Below, piece by piece: positions 25,971-35,968 of a DNA stretch of 64,000 nucleotides. Numbering within the stretch: the first letter of the stretch is position 1; every line of letters starts with the position of its first letter. Position numbers and translations under genes: made by a program. The stretch is from NCBI RefSeq assembly GCF_002252085.1, contig NZ_NEEY01000001.1, positions 62,001 to 126,000 of the forward strand, read 5' to 3'. Origin of the DNA: Aerococcus sp. 1KP-2016 (GTDB lineage: Bacteria; Bacillota; Bacilli; Lactobacillales; Aerococcaceae). The notes beneath the pieces were generated by a model. It worked only from the letters and a program-made list of their open reading frames with translations. It was not told the origin of the DNA and ran no database searches.

Positions 25971-26228
25971 AAGATCCCGAAACAAAAGTATAAAATTTTC
26001 GATTTTCGTCCTTACAGTGTAAGTTCCTTGTGAGCCGTGGCACCAGCGAAAGCCAAGGTATTTCGCTTTGAAATCGAGCCAAAGTCTCGATTTCATGCTG
26101 TTTCACGGCTAAGGAACTACACTTACAGTCCTCTTAGCTTATATATTTTTTTGAATAGATCAAAAAACGAGAACACATCTTTAAAAGAAATGTTCTCGTC
26201 ATTTTATGGCCATTTATCCCATGATCTT
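25971..26228 (+). repeat. Dispersed repeat, copy C
   Basis: A 258-base element ending in AAGATC and GATCTT with degenerate TIRs. The core is at 26008-26132. Its first hairpin reads GCGAAA/TTTCGC, different from copy A but still paired, around CCAAGG. The right-hand hairpin is ACGAGAACA/TGTTCTCGT. It fills most of the gap between the DtxR-type gene and the two-gene island. Nothing else is visible at 25815-25970. Confidence 0.78.
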
Positions 26229-26234
26229 ATAATT

Positions 26235-27833
26235 TTATATCTGCGCGTATAGTCTACTCCATTCCATATCCAAGTCTTTAGTCATAGATTCTACATCTAA
26301 AGCACCTTTCATATACATAGCACGTACCTCAATTAACGCTTTAAAAGAAAATTGACCCCATGCAATTAAGTTAATATGTAACATAAAAGTTAATGTTTCT
26401 CCTTTTGAACGAAGAAAAGCATCACCAGCATCCACTAAACATAACGCACCATATCCAATTAATAACATTCGTCTAAGTTCAGGTTTGTTTCCAAAAGGAA
26501 GTGATTCAGACCAATCTCGTTTGTGATAGAATTTGCTCTTCATTGCCCAAAGTGCTCGTATAAATAATTCATTAATTACTACAGGTATTGCAGTAGCGGC
26601 TGAAAATCTTGCATCGTAGCCTTTCTCGTATACTTGGGTCATCAATTGGGAAAACGATTTTTGATCCCCATTTACATTAAAAGAACCGTAATCAAATAGC
26701 AAAAATAGTTCATAAAATCCTGGAGCTACTCCAGCGCCAATTCTTCCATTGCTATGACCTCTGGTACCGCTTGAACCTGCAATATCAGACATTATATGAC
26801 CTAGCCAATTACAAAAACCACAGAATATTTTTCCTACAAAAGTATCTCCTTGTAATTGAAATTGTTCGGTTCCACCTTTACGGGTGGCACGTTGTAATTT
26901 CCCATCAATAATTAGAGATGTTTTACCCGTAAATTGATCTAAAATAGAAAAAAATAATCCTATAAAATCTGGTGAATGTGCTAACGATAGCAAATGATGA
27001 TTATTTGGTCGTAATTTGTTTTTAATACCATCAACTCCTACCAAATCTGATAAATCACTAGCGTATCTAGCATCATAAACAACTTTATAACGTTCTTCTA
27101 AATAACCTATTGCACTAGCAATTCCATCGATAGATTTTTGGGAGTTTTTCTTAAATTTTATCCCGTTCTTTTTGTCAATTTGATGAATTTTTTTTGCAAA
27201 CTTTACTACTAAATTATCAGTCGCTTGATTTGTTAAATTTCCTAATTTGCTACTACCTGGCATTCCTACAAAAAAACTGTCAATTAAACCTGAAGCAACG
27301 CCAGAAAACCCAGCGATAAAGTAATCTAACTTATCTAGGGTTACATTTACGTCTATAGTATAATCATCTTTAATAGTTTTTCGAATACTTTCCCTTTGAT
27401 CGAGTGTTAATAATTCTTCGAAAGGATCCTTAGTTAAATCTATATTATGACTATATCCGTAATTTTCTATATCCGAAATACATGTATCCCAATTTGTTTC
27501 TGAACTACCTTGGATAGATTTGATCTCTGATAAAATTGTTATTTCCTCATGCGTAGTATCGTCAACCTCCAAATTATCCAATAATAAATCTACCTCTTCG
27601 GAATTTAATAATATGTCGGTATTACTTAAATTGATTTCATTAATTAAGTTATCTGCTTCGTTTAACAATCCATCAAGAACAGCTGCATTTTCAGTGTTAT
27701 CTTCTTCAAGTTGTTTTAAAAATGCTTCTACCTCTTGAATTCTTTTGGCCACTTCATTAATCTGGTTGTTTTGTACAATTAAAGCTTTGCCTGACTCCTT
27801 TAAAACATCTTTTTTTTGATTATCACCTTTCAT
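26235..27833 (-). CDS. Unknown 532-residue protein with His-rich motifs
   Basis: I do not recognise a named family. The N-terminal 100 residues are acidic coiled coil. The middle has a hydrophobic stretch (FIAGFSGVASGLIDSFFVG). The C-terminal half has conserved-looking His/Asp clusters: NHHLLSLAHSPD and WLGHIMSDIAGSSG. This H, HS, GH, SD order loosely recalls membrane-bound metal-dependent hydrolases such as YdjM/DUF457, a weak resemblance. It follows the TerB-containing gene in an apparent operon. The ATG at 27833 is preferred to a TTG one codon earlier. Confidence 0.75.
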   Translation of the reverse strand: MKGDNQKKDVLKESGKALIVQNNQINEVAKRIQEVEAFLKQLEEDNTENAAVLDGLLNEADNLINEINLSNTDILLNSEEVDLLLDNLEVDDTTHEEITILSEIKSIQGSSETNWDTCISDIENYGYSHNIDLTKDPFEELLTLDQRESIRKTIKDDYTIDVNVTLDKLDYFIAGFSGVASGLIDSFFVGMPGSSKLGNLTNQATDNLVVKFAKKIHQIDKKNGIKFKKNSQKSIDGIASAIGYLEERYKVVYDARYASDLSDLVGVDGIKNKLRPNNHHLLSLAHSPDFIGLFFSILDQFTGKTSLIIDGKLQRATRKGGTEQFQLQGDTFVGKIFCGFCNWLGHIMSDIAGSSGTRGHSNGRIGAGVAPGFYELFLLFDYGSFNVNGDQKSFSQLMTQVYEKGYDARFSAATAIPVVINELFIRALWAMKSKFYHKRDWSESLPFGNKPELRRMLLIGYGALCLVDAGDAFLRSKGETLTFMLHINLIAWGQFSFKALIEVRAMYMKGALDVESMTKDLDMEWSRLYAQI

Positions 27834-27859
27834 CAAAATTTACCATTCTTTCCTACAAA

Positions 27860-28046
27860 TTATGATTGCTCCAACATTTCGTTAAAGAATTTTTTTGCAT
27901 ACCCTTTTGTAGTAGCAAATGCAGCATCTTGTATTTTGTTATACCCGATTTTATCAAAAATCTTTACCAAATTATCCAATTGAGTATTTGTTAACGTTTC
28001 TTTTAACACTAATTGTATTTTTTCTTGTTCATTATCATCAAAATAA
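27860..28046 (-). pseudogene. Frameshifted C-terminal end of the TerB-domain gene
   Basis: Past the run of six T at 28047-28052, the -1 frame continues without a stop for about 62 codons to TAA at 27860 (NYFDDNEQEKIQ ... FFNEMLEQS). The tail is helical and protein-like and ends 27 bases before the next start. The simplest reading is that one base is missing in the homopolymer, so the intact protein would be longer. Confidence 0.55.
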
Positions 28047-29544
28047 TTTTTTCTTCATAGCAAGTTTCCACAATCTCACCTAATTCTTTTAAAGTTGGGG
28101 CTGAGGTCAATTCTTTTAAGCGAATAACATCTAAAGTGCGTGGTAACTTAGCTATCATTTGTTCTCTTGTAGCCAGTGTTAAATTCTCAGAAGAGATTTT
28201 TGCAGCATTTGTTATGCTTTTTAACAGTGTTGTTAATTTTTCGATTTTAGCATTATTATTCTCCATATTTCGAATGGCAATCATTAAAGAATTGGAGATT
28301 TCATTTATATCTTCTATGATATAATTTATAGTTTGCTGTTGATTTTTAATAATTTCTTGGAGCATAAATTCTCTTTGCTTGTTATTCTCTAAATCTGAAA
28401 TACCCGTTAATTTTTTAACACCTTTATAAGACCCAACACCCAACAATATGGCAATACCTATTCCTGAAACCATACCTGAAAAACCTAACAAACCACCCAT
28501 ACCTAAAGTTGCCAATCCTGAAGTTAGTCCTGCAGCACTCATTCCTACAACTGATCCAGAAAAATATATTGCAGCTAATGGTACACCTACAGCTACAGCA
28601 TTTGCAGATAAGTCTTTAAGTGATTTTTCAATTTCGGTATCATTACTTCTTTTATTTAAGATATCTTTATCTCTTTGAATAGATTCTAGAAAAATCTCAA
28701 CTTGCTGATCACTAATTTGAAGCAACCTTTCTAAATTCAGAATAAATTCGTTATCTTTCCATAATTTTGGGTCGTTATTTTTGCTAAAAATATATAGTAC
28801 GTCTTTCATAAGCGATTGCTTCGTTACAGAAATGCTGCTACTTTCTACTAACGACTCTAACTCATTTATAAGTAATTCATTTTCTACTTTATCGCCCTCA
28901 TCAAACATATATTGTCTAATTGTTAATCGTGCATCTTTGTCCATTTTGTTTCTAGCCATTAATGCCATGATTTCTGAATATTCTAATGAGTCAATTTTTC
29001 CGTCGTTGATAAACGCAAAATTGCAAATAATTTTTACATAGTTTACTTGTGTTTCAGAGCTTAAATCTGATAATGGAATTCGTTGGTTTGTTATCTTATA
29101 GTCATCTTCAGATTCTGCTATATTTACTATTCCATTTAACAATTCAGCAATCTCGACATAATTTACTTCACGCATAAAACCTGTGATTTTTTTTATTGTT
29201 TTATCCTTTAATGTGATTGCTACAGCTTCTGTTTTCGTAATTTTTCCGTTATCTTTTACTGTTTCTTCAATAATTCTTTCAGCAGATTCAATATCCTTGT
29301 ATTCAATTTTTATAGCATTTTCCAAGAGTGTTTTAGAATAAAAACTATTACCCAGAAAAACACATCCTTCTTTGCCATTTTTAAAGATCGAAGAGTCAAC
29401 AACTGCTAATACATAGTTTGGATCAACGTTATCTGATATTGATTGTACAGCATTGTTTAATTTTTTTTCTGGGATTTCAGGAGCAATATATACTGTTTCA
29501 CTTAATTTAGAAACATTATCTTTAATAAAATTTTCGACACTCAT
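28009..29544 (-). CDS. PH-like / TerB-like membrane protein of unknown function
   Basis: As read, 511 residues. About residues 40-100 (VLAVVDSSIF, GCVFLGNSFYSK, IEYKDIES) resemble a bacterial PH-like beta domain. About 165-240 (FAFINDGKIDSLEYSEIMALMA) look like a TerB-type helical domain with an acidic loop. A glycine-rich hydrophobic hairpin (about 325-385) and a coiled coil follow. TerB-like domains occur in tellurite-response and some anti-phage systems such as Shango. Defence is a hypothesis only. The frame ends early at a likely one-base deletion (28047-28052). Confidence 0.7.
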   Translation of the reverse strand: MSVENFIKDNVSKLSETVYIAPEIPEKKLNNAVQSISDNVDPNYVLAVVDSSIFKNGKEGCVFLGNSFYSKTLLENAIKIEYKDIESAERIIEETVKDNGKITKTEAVAITLKDKTIKKITGFMREVNYVEIAELLNGIVNIAESEDDYKITNQRIPLSDLSSETQVNYVKIICNFAFINDGKIDSLEYSEIMALMARNKMDKDARLTIRQYMFDEGDKVENELLINELESLVESSSISVTKQSLMKDVLYIFSKNNDPKLWKDNEFILNLERLLQISDQQVEIFLESIQRDKDILNKRSNDTEIEKSLKDLSANAVAVGVPLAAIYFSGSVVGMSAAGLTSGLATLGMGGLLGFSGMVSGIGIAILLGVGSYKGVKKLTGISDLENNKQREFMLQEIIKNQQQTINYIIEDINEISNSLMIAIRNMENNNAKIEKLTTLLKSITNAAKISSENLTLATREQMIAKLPRTLDVIRLKELTSAPTLKELGEIVETCYEEKIILMIMNKKKYN

Positions 29545-29726
29545 ACAGTTTCTCCTTCGTACTTATAAATACGCTTTTTCTTCGTAAACTAACAAATCCA
29601 GTAACCGGTTTCAATATAACTAATTTCACATAGTATATCAAAATTTTATAAATATAAATAGACACTTTATTAATATAATTTATTCAAAATACGAGTATGT
29701 ATATATTAGCCGCAGGCAGAAGTTTA

Positions 29727-29824
29727 AGTCCTTTAGCCGTGAAAAAAGGATGAAATCGAGACCTTGGCTGGATTTCAAGACTGGAGACCTTGGCTCCAGT
29801 CGGTCCCACGGCTTTTAAAGGACT
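29727..29824 (-). repeat. Dispersed repeat, copy F (reversed, diverged core)
   Basis: The cloverleaf core is in reverse orientation. Its outer stem is AGTCCTTTA...GCCGTG with CACGGC...TAAAGGACT, changed on both arms relative to other copies but still paired. The variable hairpin is ACTGGAG/CTCCAGT around CCAAGGT. The imperfect 11-base direct repeats TAGCCGCAGGC (29707) and TAGCCACAGGC (29833) flank it. The rest of 29545-29980 shows nothing else. Confidence 0.7.
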
Positions 29825-29980
29825 ATACACGATAGCCACAGGCTCCAGTTACACCAATTACGAACATAAAATAAATAACACCCCAACATTTAGCTGTCAG
29901 TCCAACAGACATCCTCAACAACACAGTCAAAGACACACCCATATTCATCCGAAGGATAGCAACTCCCATTTTCCCAAAAC

Positions 29981-30010
29981 AAAAAAAGCCCGGGACACAA
30001 GATTCCAGGC
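29981..30010 (-). terminator. Terminator after the comN-like gene
   Basis: GCCCGGG (29988-29994) pairs with CCAGGC (30005-30010), followed on the minus strand by seven T. Confidence 0.6.
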
Positions 30011-30024
30011 AATCAACAACATTA

Positions 30025-30303
30025 TTATAATAAATCTTTGATATTCATTTCCTCTAAAGGCGGAACATCATAAACCGTTGCTTGTAACTTTGCATAGTCA
30101 AAGTAATCATTCGCATGCAGCTGTTGCACACGTTTGATGCGGTCAGAAAACTTCTTAGGTGCTTCCCGTTTCCATGCAAACTCTCTATAATATTCCTCAA
30201 TGTCCTGCCATTCGATCCCATTATACCCTTGCTTCTTGAGACTGTGAGATTTTGATAGAAACCATGGTCGAAGACAGAGGAACTCGAATTTCGAAACTTT
30301 CAT
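30025..30303 (-). CDS. comN: ComN-type post-transcriptional regulator
   Basis: A 92-residue protein of the family of B. subtilis ComN, which controls comE mRNA and its polar placement. Conserved segments include the helix-turn-helix-like LKKQGYNGIEWQDIEEYY and FSDRIKRVQQLHANDYFDY. CGGAGG lies 5 bases before the ATG at 30303, which decides the start; the frame itself opens at 30333 without a binding site. It sits directly behind yajC. Confidence 0.75.
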   Translation of the reverse strand: MKVSKFEFLCLRPWFLSKSHSLKKQGYNGIEWQDIEEYYREFAWKREAPKKFSDRIKRVQQLHANDYFDYAKLQATVYDVPPLEEMNIKDLL

Positions 30304-30363
30304 ATTGGCCTCCGTAACGAAAGGTTCAATCATTTTGATGTCTAGTCAAAAATCGACCGACAA

Positions 30364-30759
30364 TTATTTTTGATCGTCCTCTGCTTGGTCACCTATATGA
30401 GTAGTATCAGTATCTTCTACTAAAGTAGATTCAGCATGTGCTTGCTCTTCAGCCGCATCGCTAATGATATCATTCAATGCAGCAGTATCCATTGGGTCAG
30501 CTTTGCTTGTACGCGCAATTGCACGACGGTCAAAGATCAAGAAAACACCTTCACAGTTTAAGGTAATGGTATTTTTCACTTCGTCGATTTCAGCAATCAC
30601 ACCATGTAAACCACCGATAGTAACCGCAGTATCACCTACAGCCATACTAGCCATCATATCTTGTGCTGCTTTTTGACGTTTTTGTTGTGGACGGATTAAC
30701 ATAAAATACATCAACCCAACTAAAACGATAATATATAAAACTGTTCCTAAACCTGGCAT
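30364..30759 (-). CDS. yajC: Preprotein translocase accessory subunit YajC
   Basis: A 131-residue membrane protein. A single N-terminal transmembrane helix (VLYIIVLVGLMYFMLIRPQQKRQK) is followed by a small beta domain (VGDTAVTIGGLHGVI) and an acidic, disordered tail longer than usual. YajC joins SecDF at the Sec translocon and aids membrane protein insertion. secDF is not in this window. AGGAGG precedes the ATG. Confidence 0.93.
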   Translation of the reverse strand: MPGLGTVLYIIVLVGLMYFMLIRPQQKRQKAAQDMMASMAVGDTAVTIGGLHGVIAEIDEVKNTITLNCEGVFLIFDRRAIARTSKADPMDTAALNDIISDAAEEQAHAESTLVEDTDTTHIGDQAEDDQK

Positions 30760-30931
30760 TGAATATAAACCTCCTGAAATTCTTTAATTTGTAATTTTCA
30801 TAACTTTTTAATTGTAGCACTATCCTACCATAAAACCGACCATTTGTGCATAAAATACGGGTTGGAAATATGGAAAATTGTAGCCACTTTCACATCCGCT
30901 CAAAGCTTTTGTGAAAAGGACGGCCTATCGC

Positions 30932-32089
<1,158 letters not shown>

Positions 32090-32339
32090 CTAGTAATAAT
32101 AGTCGACAATAGCATAGCAACGCCTTGATTCATGTCAAAGCTAGCGCTTGCCATCATCTTTTAGATGTATGCGACATCAGTCGGCATACTTGAATATCCG
32201 AAACTGACTTCCTCAGCTTCCGTAACTTGCTTCATTGTATAAATAAATATTGACAACTCAACAATGTTACCACGCTTCAAAGGTGCAAGCAAGTGGGAAA
32301 GCAAAAGGATACGCGTCAAGGCGCATTAAACGCTCTAAT

Positions 32340-33089
32340 CTAAACTGGCTTCAATATTACGCAAATCAGTTTTGACTTTTCGGCTACCTCATCTACATCA
32401 CTCGCTAAGTATTGGCACTCAACTGCAACCGGAATCTCTACATCAATAGCTTTTAGAATGCTGGTAATATCTACATCCCCAACCGATAATCCTGCTAATG
32501 AAGCTCGTGTCGCTTCTTCCACTTGTTTCAAATGTACATAGTGAATATACGGTAAAACTTTTTGAACGGCTTGAACAGGATCTTCATGGAAAAATAGGAA
32601 ATTCCCCACATCAAAGCACATACCTACATGGTCGTTCGCATATTTTTCAAGGAAGCCTTTGAAATAATCACTCGAACCTGTTTCAGGGGTATTGTCATTT
32701 TCTAAAACAATTGACAGGCCCGTTTGTGCAATTTTTTCATTCACTATAAGCATGTCGTCTGCTACACTTGCTGGGTCATATGCCCCTAAGTTAATTTTCA
32801 ATTGAACAGCACCCACTGCTTGCGGCAATGTGAAAAATTCATCTAGTTTGGCATTTAATTTTCCCGCTTCAAATAAAGCTGCCGGTATTGATAGAAATAC
32901 CTGCATACCAAGGACTTGGCTAGTGGTTTTGAGGTCACGTAATTCTTGATCACTACCATCAAAGTACTCACTCCGAAGTTCTACAGTTTTAAAGCCTATT
33001 TCTTGAATGGATTGGAGCATGTCAAGTTGACCAAAGTTATCGTTTTTTACTAAGTCTGCATATGCAATTGTATTTAATACCCAGTTCAT
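32340..33089 (-). CDS. Sugar phosphate isomerase/epimerase-like TIM barrel
   Basis: A 249-residue TIM-barrel protein of the xylose isomerase-like family (AP endonuclease 2 fold). Likely metal ligands are Glu in IVLENDN, Asp/His in MCFDVGNFLFFHED, His in YIHYVHLK and Glu in PVAVECQY. Members act on sugars or inositols; the substrate cannot be read here and no sugar operon is adjacent. The start follows AGGATGAG. The 265-base gap to tgt holds no gene I can see. Confidence 0.8.
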   Translation of the reverse strand: MNWVLNTIAYADLVKNDNFGQLDMLQSIQEIGFKTVELRSEYFDGSDQELRDLKTTSQVLGMQVFLSIPAALFEAGKLNAKLDEFFTLPQAVGAVQLKINLGAYDPASVADDMLIVNEKIAQTGLSIVLENDNTPETGSSDYFKGFLEKYANDHVGMCFDVGNFLFFHEDPVQAVQKVLPYIHYVHLKQVEEATRASLAGLSVGDVDITSILKAIDVEIPVAVECQYLASDVDEVAEKSKLICVILKPV

Positions 33090-33195
33090 ATACACTCATC
33101 CTATCTGTCTGTTGATTGCGATAAAAGGAGCCCAGGTGTATGTCTCCTAGGCTCCAATTGTAGTTTCTTGCTATTTTGTTGCTAAGTTGCTTAAC

Positions 33196-33900
33196 CTAAC
33201 CGCGTTTTGCCAAGGGTTTATCTAATATTTCCTTCAATAGTATACCGCGTTTGATTTCACTTTTGTTGGTTAAGCCTAATTTGGCAGCTGTTGATTTGGC
33301 TTTGAGATTGGTTGATGCAGTCATTTCAAAAGGTTTGTCGCCTTCGTCCATGTGCGCAAATAATTTGTCCAATTCTTTGTTCAACTGTTGGGACTCTTTC
33401 TCAAATGTAGCATCCATTTCCTCTAGGGCACTAGATAAATCACGGTCAACCCTATCCATTTCACGGTCAAAGTAGCCTTCATCGCTCGTACCGATTTCAA
33501 ACGGCAACCCTTCTAAAGACGCTCCTTCCATAGAAGAGATACTATCTTCATACGTCTCACCTTCACCAAAGGCAGACACGCGAACAGCATCCTTAGCTTT
33601 GATTTGATCAGTTTGTTGTAAGCGTTCCGGCCGATTACTCTTGGCCGCATTGCGCGGTGTGCTAGTACGTTCGTTAGCCTTTTCTTCTTCAACAATGGTT
33701 TTTAATTCATCAATCATTTGGTTAAAAGGATTGATGCTCCGTTTACGACTAGTCGCCACTGTTTTGGATGACGACTGACTACGGTTTTGTTTATTCGCTT
33801 GATTCAATTCTTTCATGCGTTGTTCAGTACGTTTCTTATTGGCCTCGCTAATAAAGGATAAGATAATACTAATGATAAAAATGCCGAGAATGACCTGCAT
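33196..33900 (-). CDS. Third gene of the flotillin operon, unknown
   Basis: A 234-residue protein with one N-terminal membrane helix ([17 protein letters not shown]) followed by a long, charged and probably disordered cytoplasmic part with a short coiled coil (about residues 150-190). Its start overlaps the floA stop (TAATG), so it is co-translated. No family recognised. It may be a local partner of FloA membrane domains; this rests on position only. Confidence 0.7.
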   Translation of the reverse strand: MQVILGIFIISIILSFISEANKKRTEQRMKELNQANKQNRSQSSSKTVATSRKRSINPFNQMIDELKTIVEEEKANERTSTPRNAAKSNRPERLQQTDQIKAKDAVRVSAFGEGETYEDSISSMEGASLEGLPFEIGTSDEGYFDREMDRVDRDLSSALEEMDATFEKESQQLNKELDKLFAHMDEGDKPFEMTASTNLKAKSTAAKLGLTNKSEIKRGILLKEILDKPLAKRG

Positions 33901-34898
33901 TATTGCTCACCTGTCTTTGTATCGGATTCTCCTTCAGATAGGCTTTCGCGCATTTTTGTATCCGCTTGAATATTTTGCATATTGTAGTAATCCATTACCC
34001 CAATTTTCCCTGTTCTAAAGGCTTCCGCAATAGCTTGAGGGATTAAGGATTGCGCTTCAACCACTTTGGCGCGCATTTCTTGGGTCTTGGCAATATTTTC
34101 TTGCTCTTGGGCTACCGCCATTGCACGACGTTCTTCAGCTTTGGCTTGGGCAATTCGTTTATCCGCCTCTGCTTGTTCCGCTTGTAATTTGGCACCAATG
34201 TTACGGCCAACATCTACATCCGCGATATCAATGGATAGAATTTCAAAAGCTGTACCTGAATCAAGCCCCTTACGTAAAATCGTTTGCGAGATGGCATCCG
34301 GATTTTCAAGGACGATTGAGTGGGTCGCTGAAGACCCTACCGTTGTCACAATCCCCTCACCTACACGTGCGATGATAGTTGATTCACCAGCACCCCCAAC
34401 AAGGCGTTCAATGTTTGCTCTTACAGTTACCTTGGCCTTGGCACGCACTTCAATCCCGTTCATAGCCACGGCCGCAACGATTGGTGTTTCAATGACCTTA
34501 GGATTTACGGACATTTTTACAGCCTCAAACACATCACGACCAGCTAAGTCGATTGCAGCAGCTTGTTCGAATTCCAAATCAATATTGGCACGTTGGGCTG
34601 CAATCAAAGCATCTACGACCATATTAATATCCCCACCCGCTAGATAATGGGCTTCTAAATCATTTAAATTAATGGTTAAACCGGCTTTCGTCGCCTTAAT
34701 TAAAGGCTTGACGATATTAATTGGATTTACCCGACGTAGGCGCATACCGACTAAATCGCCAATGCCCACTTGCACACCTGAAAAGTATGCGGTAACCCAT
34801 AGTCCAACTGGCACAAATGTGAAGAATAAAACCAAGAAAATGATGATCACAAAGGCCAAGAGTAAAATACCGATAAGTCCTGAATAGCTAGTGTCCAT
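33900..34898 (-). CDS. floA: Flotillin-like protein FloA
   Basis: A 332-residue SPFH-type membrane protein. An N-terminal hydrophobic hairpin ([18 protein letters not shown]) is followed by the SPFH-like domain and a helical region rich in Ala, Glu and Gln ([22 protein letters not shown]). FloA organises membrane microdomains and affects fluidity and signalling. It overlaps the NfeD gene by 11 bases, the conserved pairing of this family. A strong GGAGG precedes the ATG. Confidence 0.93.
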   Translation of the reverse strand: MDTSYSGLIGILLLAFVIIIFLVLFFTFVPVGLWVTAYFSGVQVGIGDLVGMRLRRVNPINIVKPLIKATKAGLTINLNDLEAHYLAGGDINMVVDALIAAQRANIDLEFEQAAAIDLAGRDVFEAVKMSVNPKVIETPIVAAVAMNGIEVRAKAKVTVRANIERLVGGAGESTIIARVGEGIVTTVGSSATHSIVLENPDAISQTILRKGLDSGTAFEILSIDIADVDVGRNIGAKLQAEQAEADKRIAQAKAEERRAMAVAQEQENIAKTQEMRAKVVEAQSLIPQAIAEAFRTGKIGVMDYYNMQNIQADTKMRESLSEGESDTKTGEQ

Positions 34899-35502
34899 GT
34901 TTACTCCTCCTTACGAAAAGTTGATTATTGCGAATAGCGACGACCGTAACCGATTCCTCAGCGCTAATAATTTCATTATCACTGACAACCTCTAAAATTT
35001 GACCATCTGGAAAAGTAGCCTTTCCGGTGGGCCGTAACGGTGTAATCGTCACTGCAGATTGTCCCATATAAACTTGCATATTCATGGTCTGAGACTGAAA
35101 ACCACGTTCTTTGTTGAGCGCCGAGTGTAACACAATTTTCTCATTGAAAGGCATCCGGTAACCCAACTTGACCAAAACATAGAATGTAACAATACCAACT
35201 AAAGCACCGATTACAATATCAATCAAGCTAGCAGCAAAACTACCATTCTGCCCTACCATACCACCTGCACCAAATAAAATCCCTAAAACACCCAATATCC
35301 CATAAGTTGGCAGGAAAATCTCCGCTATCACAAGGATAGTACCTACCGCAAACATGAATAAGGATAGCCATGAACCCGTTTCTGAAAGTGAAAAGTAACC
35401 CAAGAAGGCTGCGACACTCACAATACCACCGATCATATAGCGACGTGTCATCAACCCAGCAATAATAGCCAGAATACCAATTGAAAAAATAACTGTTTCC
35501 AA
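34888..35502 (-). CDS. NfeD-family membrane protein, short form
   Basis: About 204 residues with four to five transmembrane helices and a C-terminal OB-like NfeD domain ([21 protein letters not shown]). The long relatives carry an N-terminal ClpP-like protease domain; this one lacks it. NfeD proteins pair with SPFH proteins, here FloA. The frame opens at a GTG at 35511 that touches the GGAGG ribosome binding site. A TTG at 35502 (or 35505) is better spaced, so the start is uncertain by three codons. Confidence 0.85.
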   Translation of the reverse strand: METVIFSIGILAIIAGLMTRRYMIGGIVSVAAFLGYFSLSETGSWLSLFMFAVGTILVIAEIFLPTYGILGVLGILFGAGGMVGQNGSFAASLIDIVIGALVGIVTFYVLVKLGYRMPFNEKIVLHSALNKERGFQSQTMNMQVYMGQSAVTITPLRPTGKATFPDGQILEVVSDNEIISAEESVTVVAIRNNQLFVRRSKHGH

Positions 35503-35529
35503 CAATGCCACCTCCGTTTCTCTAGGTCT

Positions 35530-35538
35530 ATTTTAACA
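35530..35538 (-). promoter_or_regulatory. Possible extended -10 of the nfeD-floA operon
   Basis: TGTTAAAAT on the minus strand is an extended -10-like element close ahead of the NfeD start. No clear -35 box. Confidence 0.35.
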
Positions 35539-35657
35539 CACCAAGAAAATGCTTACACTTCTAACGATTAATTTATTTGTTATATCATTTTATGACGGAC
35601 GCTACGGATAACAGGCTTATTTCGTTTGGCGTTTATTTTTTATATTTTTCCGAAAAG

Positions 35658-35855
35658 GATACTACCTGGGTCAATACAATCGCCTTGTCGATTGAATACG
35701 GTACTATTTGCGTGTATAGCATCACTTGTTGCTTAAAATGATACTATTCGGGTATATAGCACCACTTTCTGAGTAAATGCGATTCTATTTTGATAAATAT
35801 AATCCGCCCTGCTTTCAATACGATTCTATTGAGACAAAAAGAATCATATCCTGGT
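35658..35855. repeat. Degenerate tandem repeat, 41-base period (array 3)
   Basis: Five units begin at 35658, 35700, 35740, 35781 and 35822 with GATACTACC, GGTACTATT, GATACTATT, GATTCTATT and GATTCTATT. The middle units share TATAGCA followed by CACTT. Spacing is 40-42 bases throughout. The array lies between the clpB terminator and the nfeD start, so it is upstream of the flotillin operon. Confidence 0.65.
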
Positions 35856-35902
35856 TGAAGCGGATGTGATGCACTAACCCCTCTACAAAAATGAAATCAA
35901 AA

Positions 35903-35938
35903 AAGCGAGCAATATCCCATTTAAGGAATTGCTCGCTT
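35903..35938 (-). terminator. clpB terminator
   Basis: AAGCGAGCAAT (35903-35913) and ATTGCTCGCTT (35928-35938) form an 11-base-pair stem followed on the minus strand by a T-rich run. Confidence 0.8.
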
Positions 35939-35968
35939 GTTCTGTTCGTTAAGCTTGTTAAGCTCTGA

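Noticed and set aside
28047-28052. Programmed -1 frameshift
   Set aside because: The codons before the A-run (GAA AAA) do not form a classical slippery heptamer and six A are short for transcriptional slippage. A missing base is simpler.
29790-30041. 83-codon gene on the + strand
   Set aside because: It starts inside the dispersed-repeat core and ends in the comN-like gene. The composition is not protein-like.
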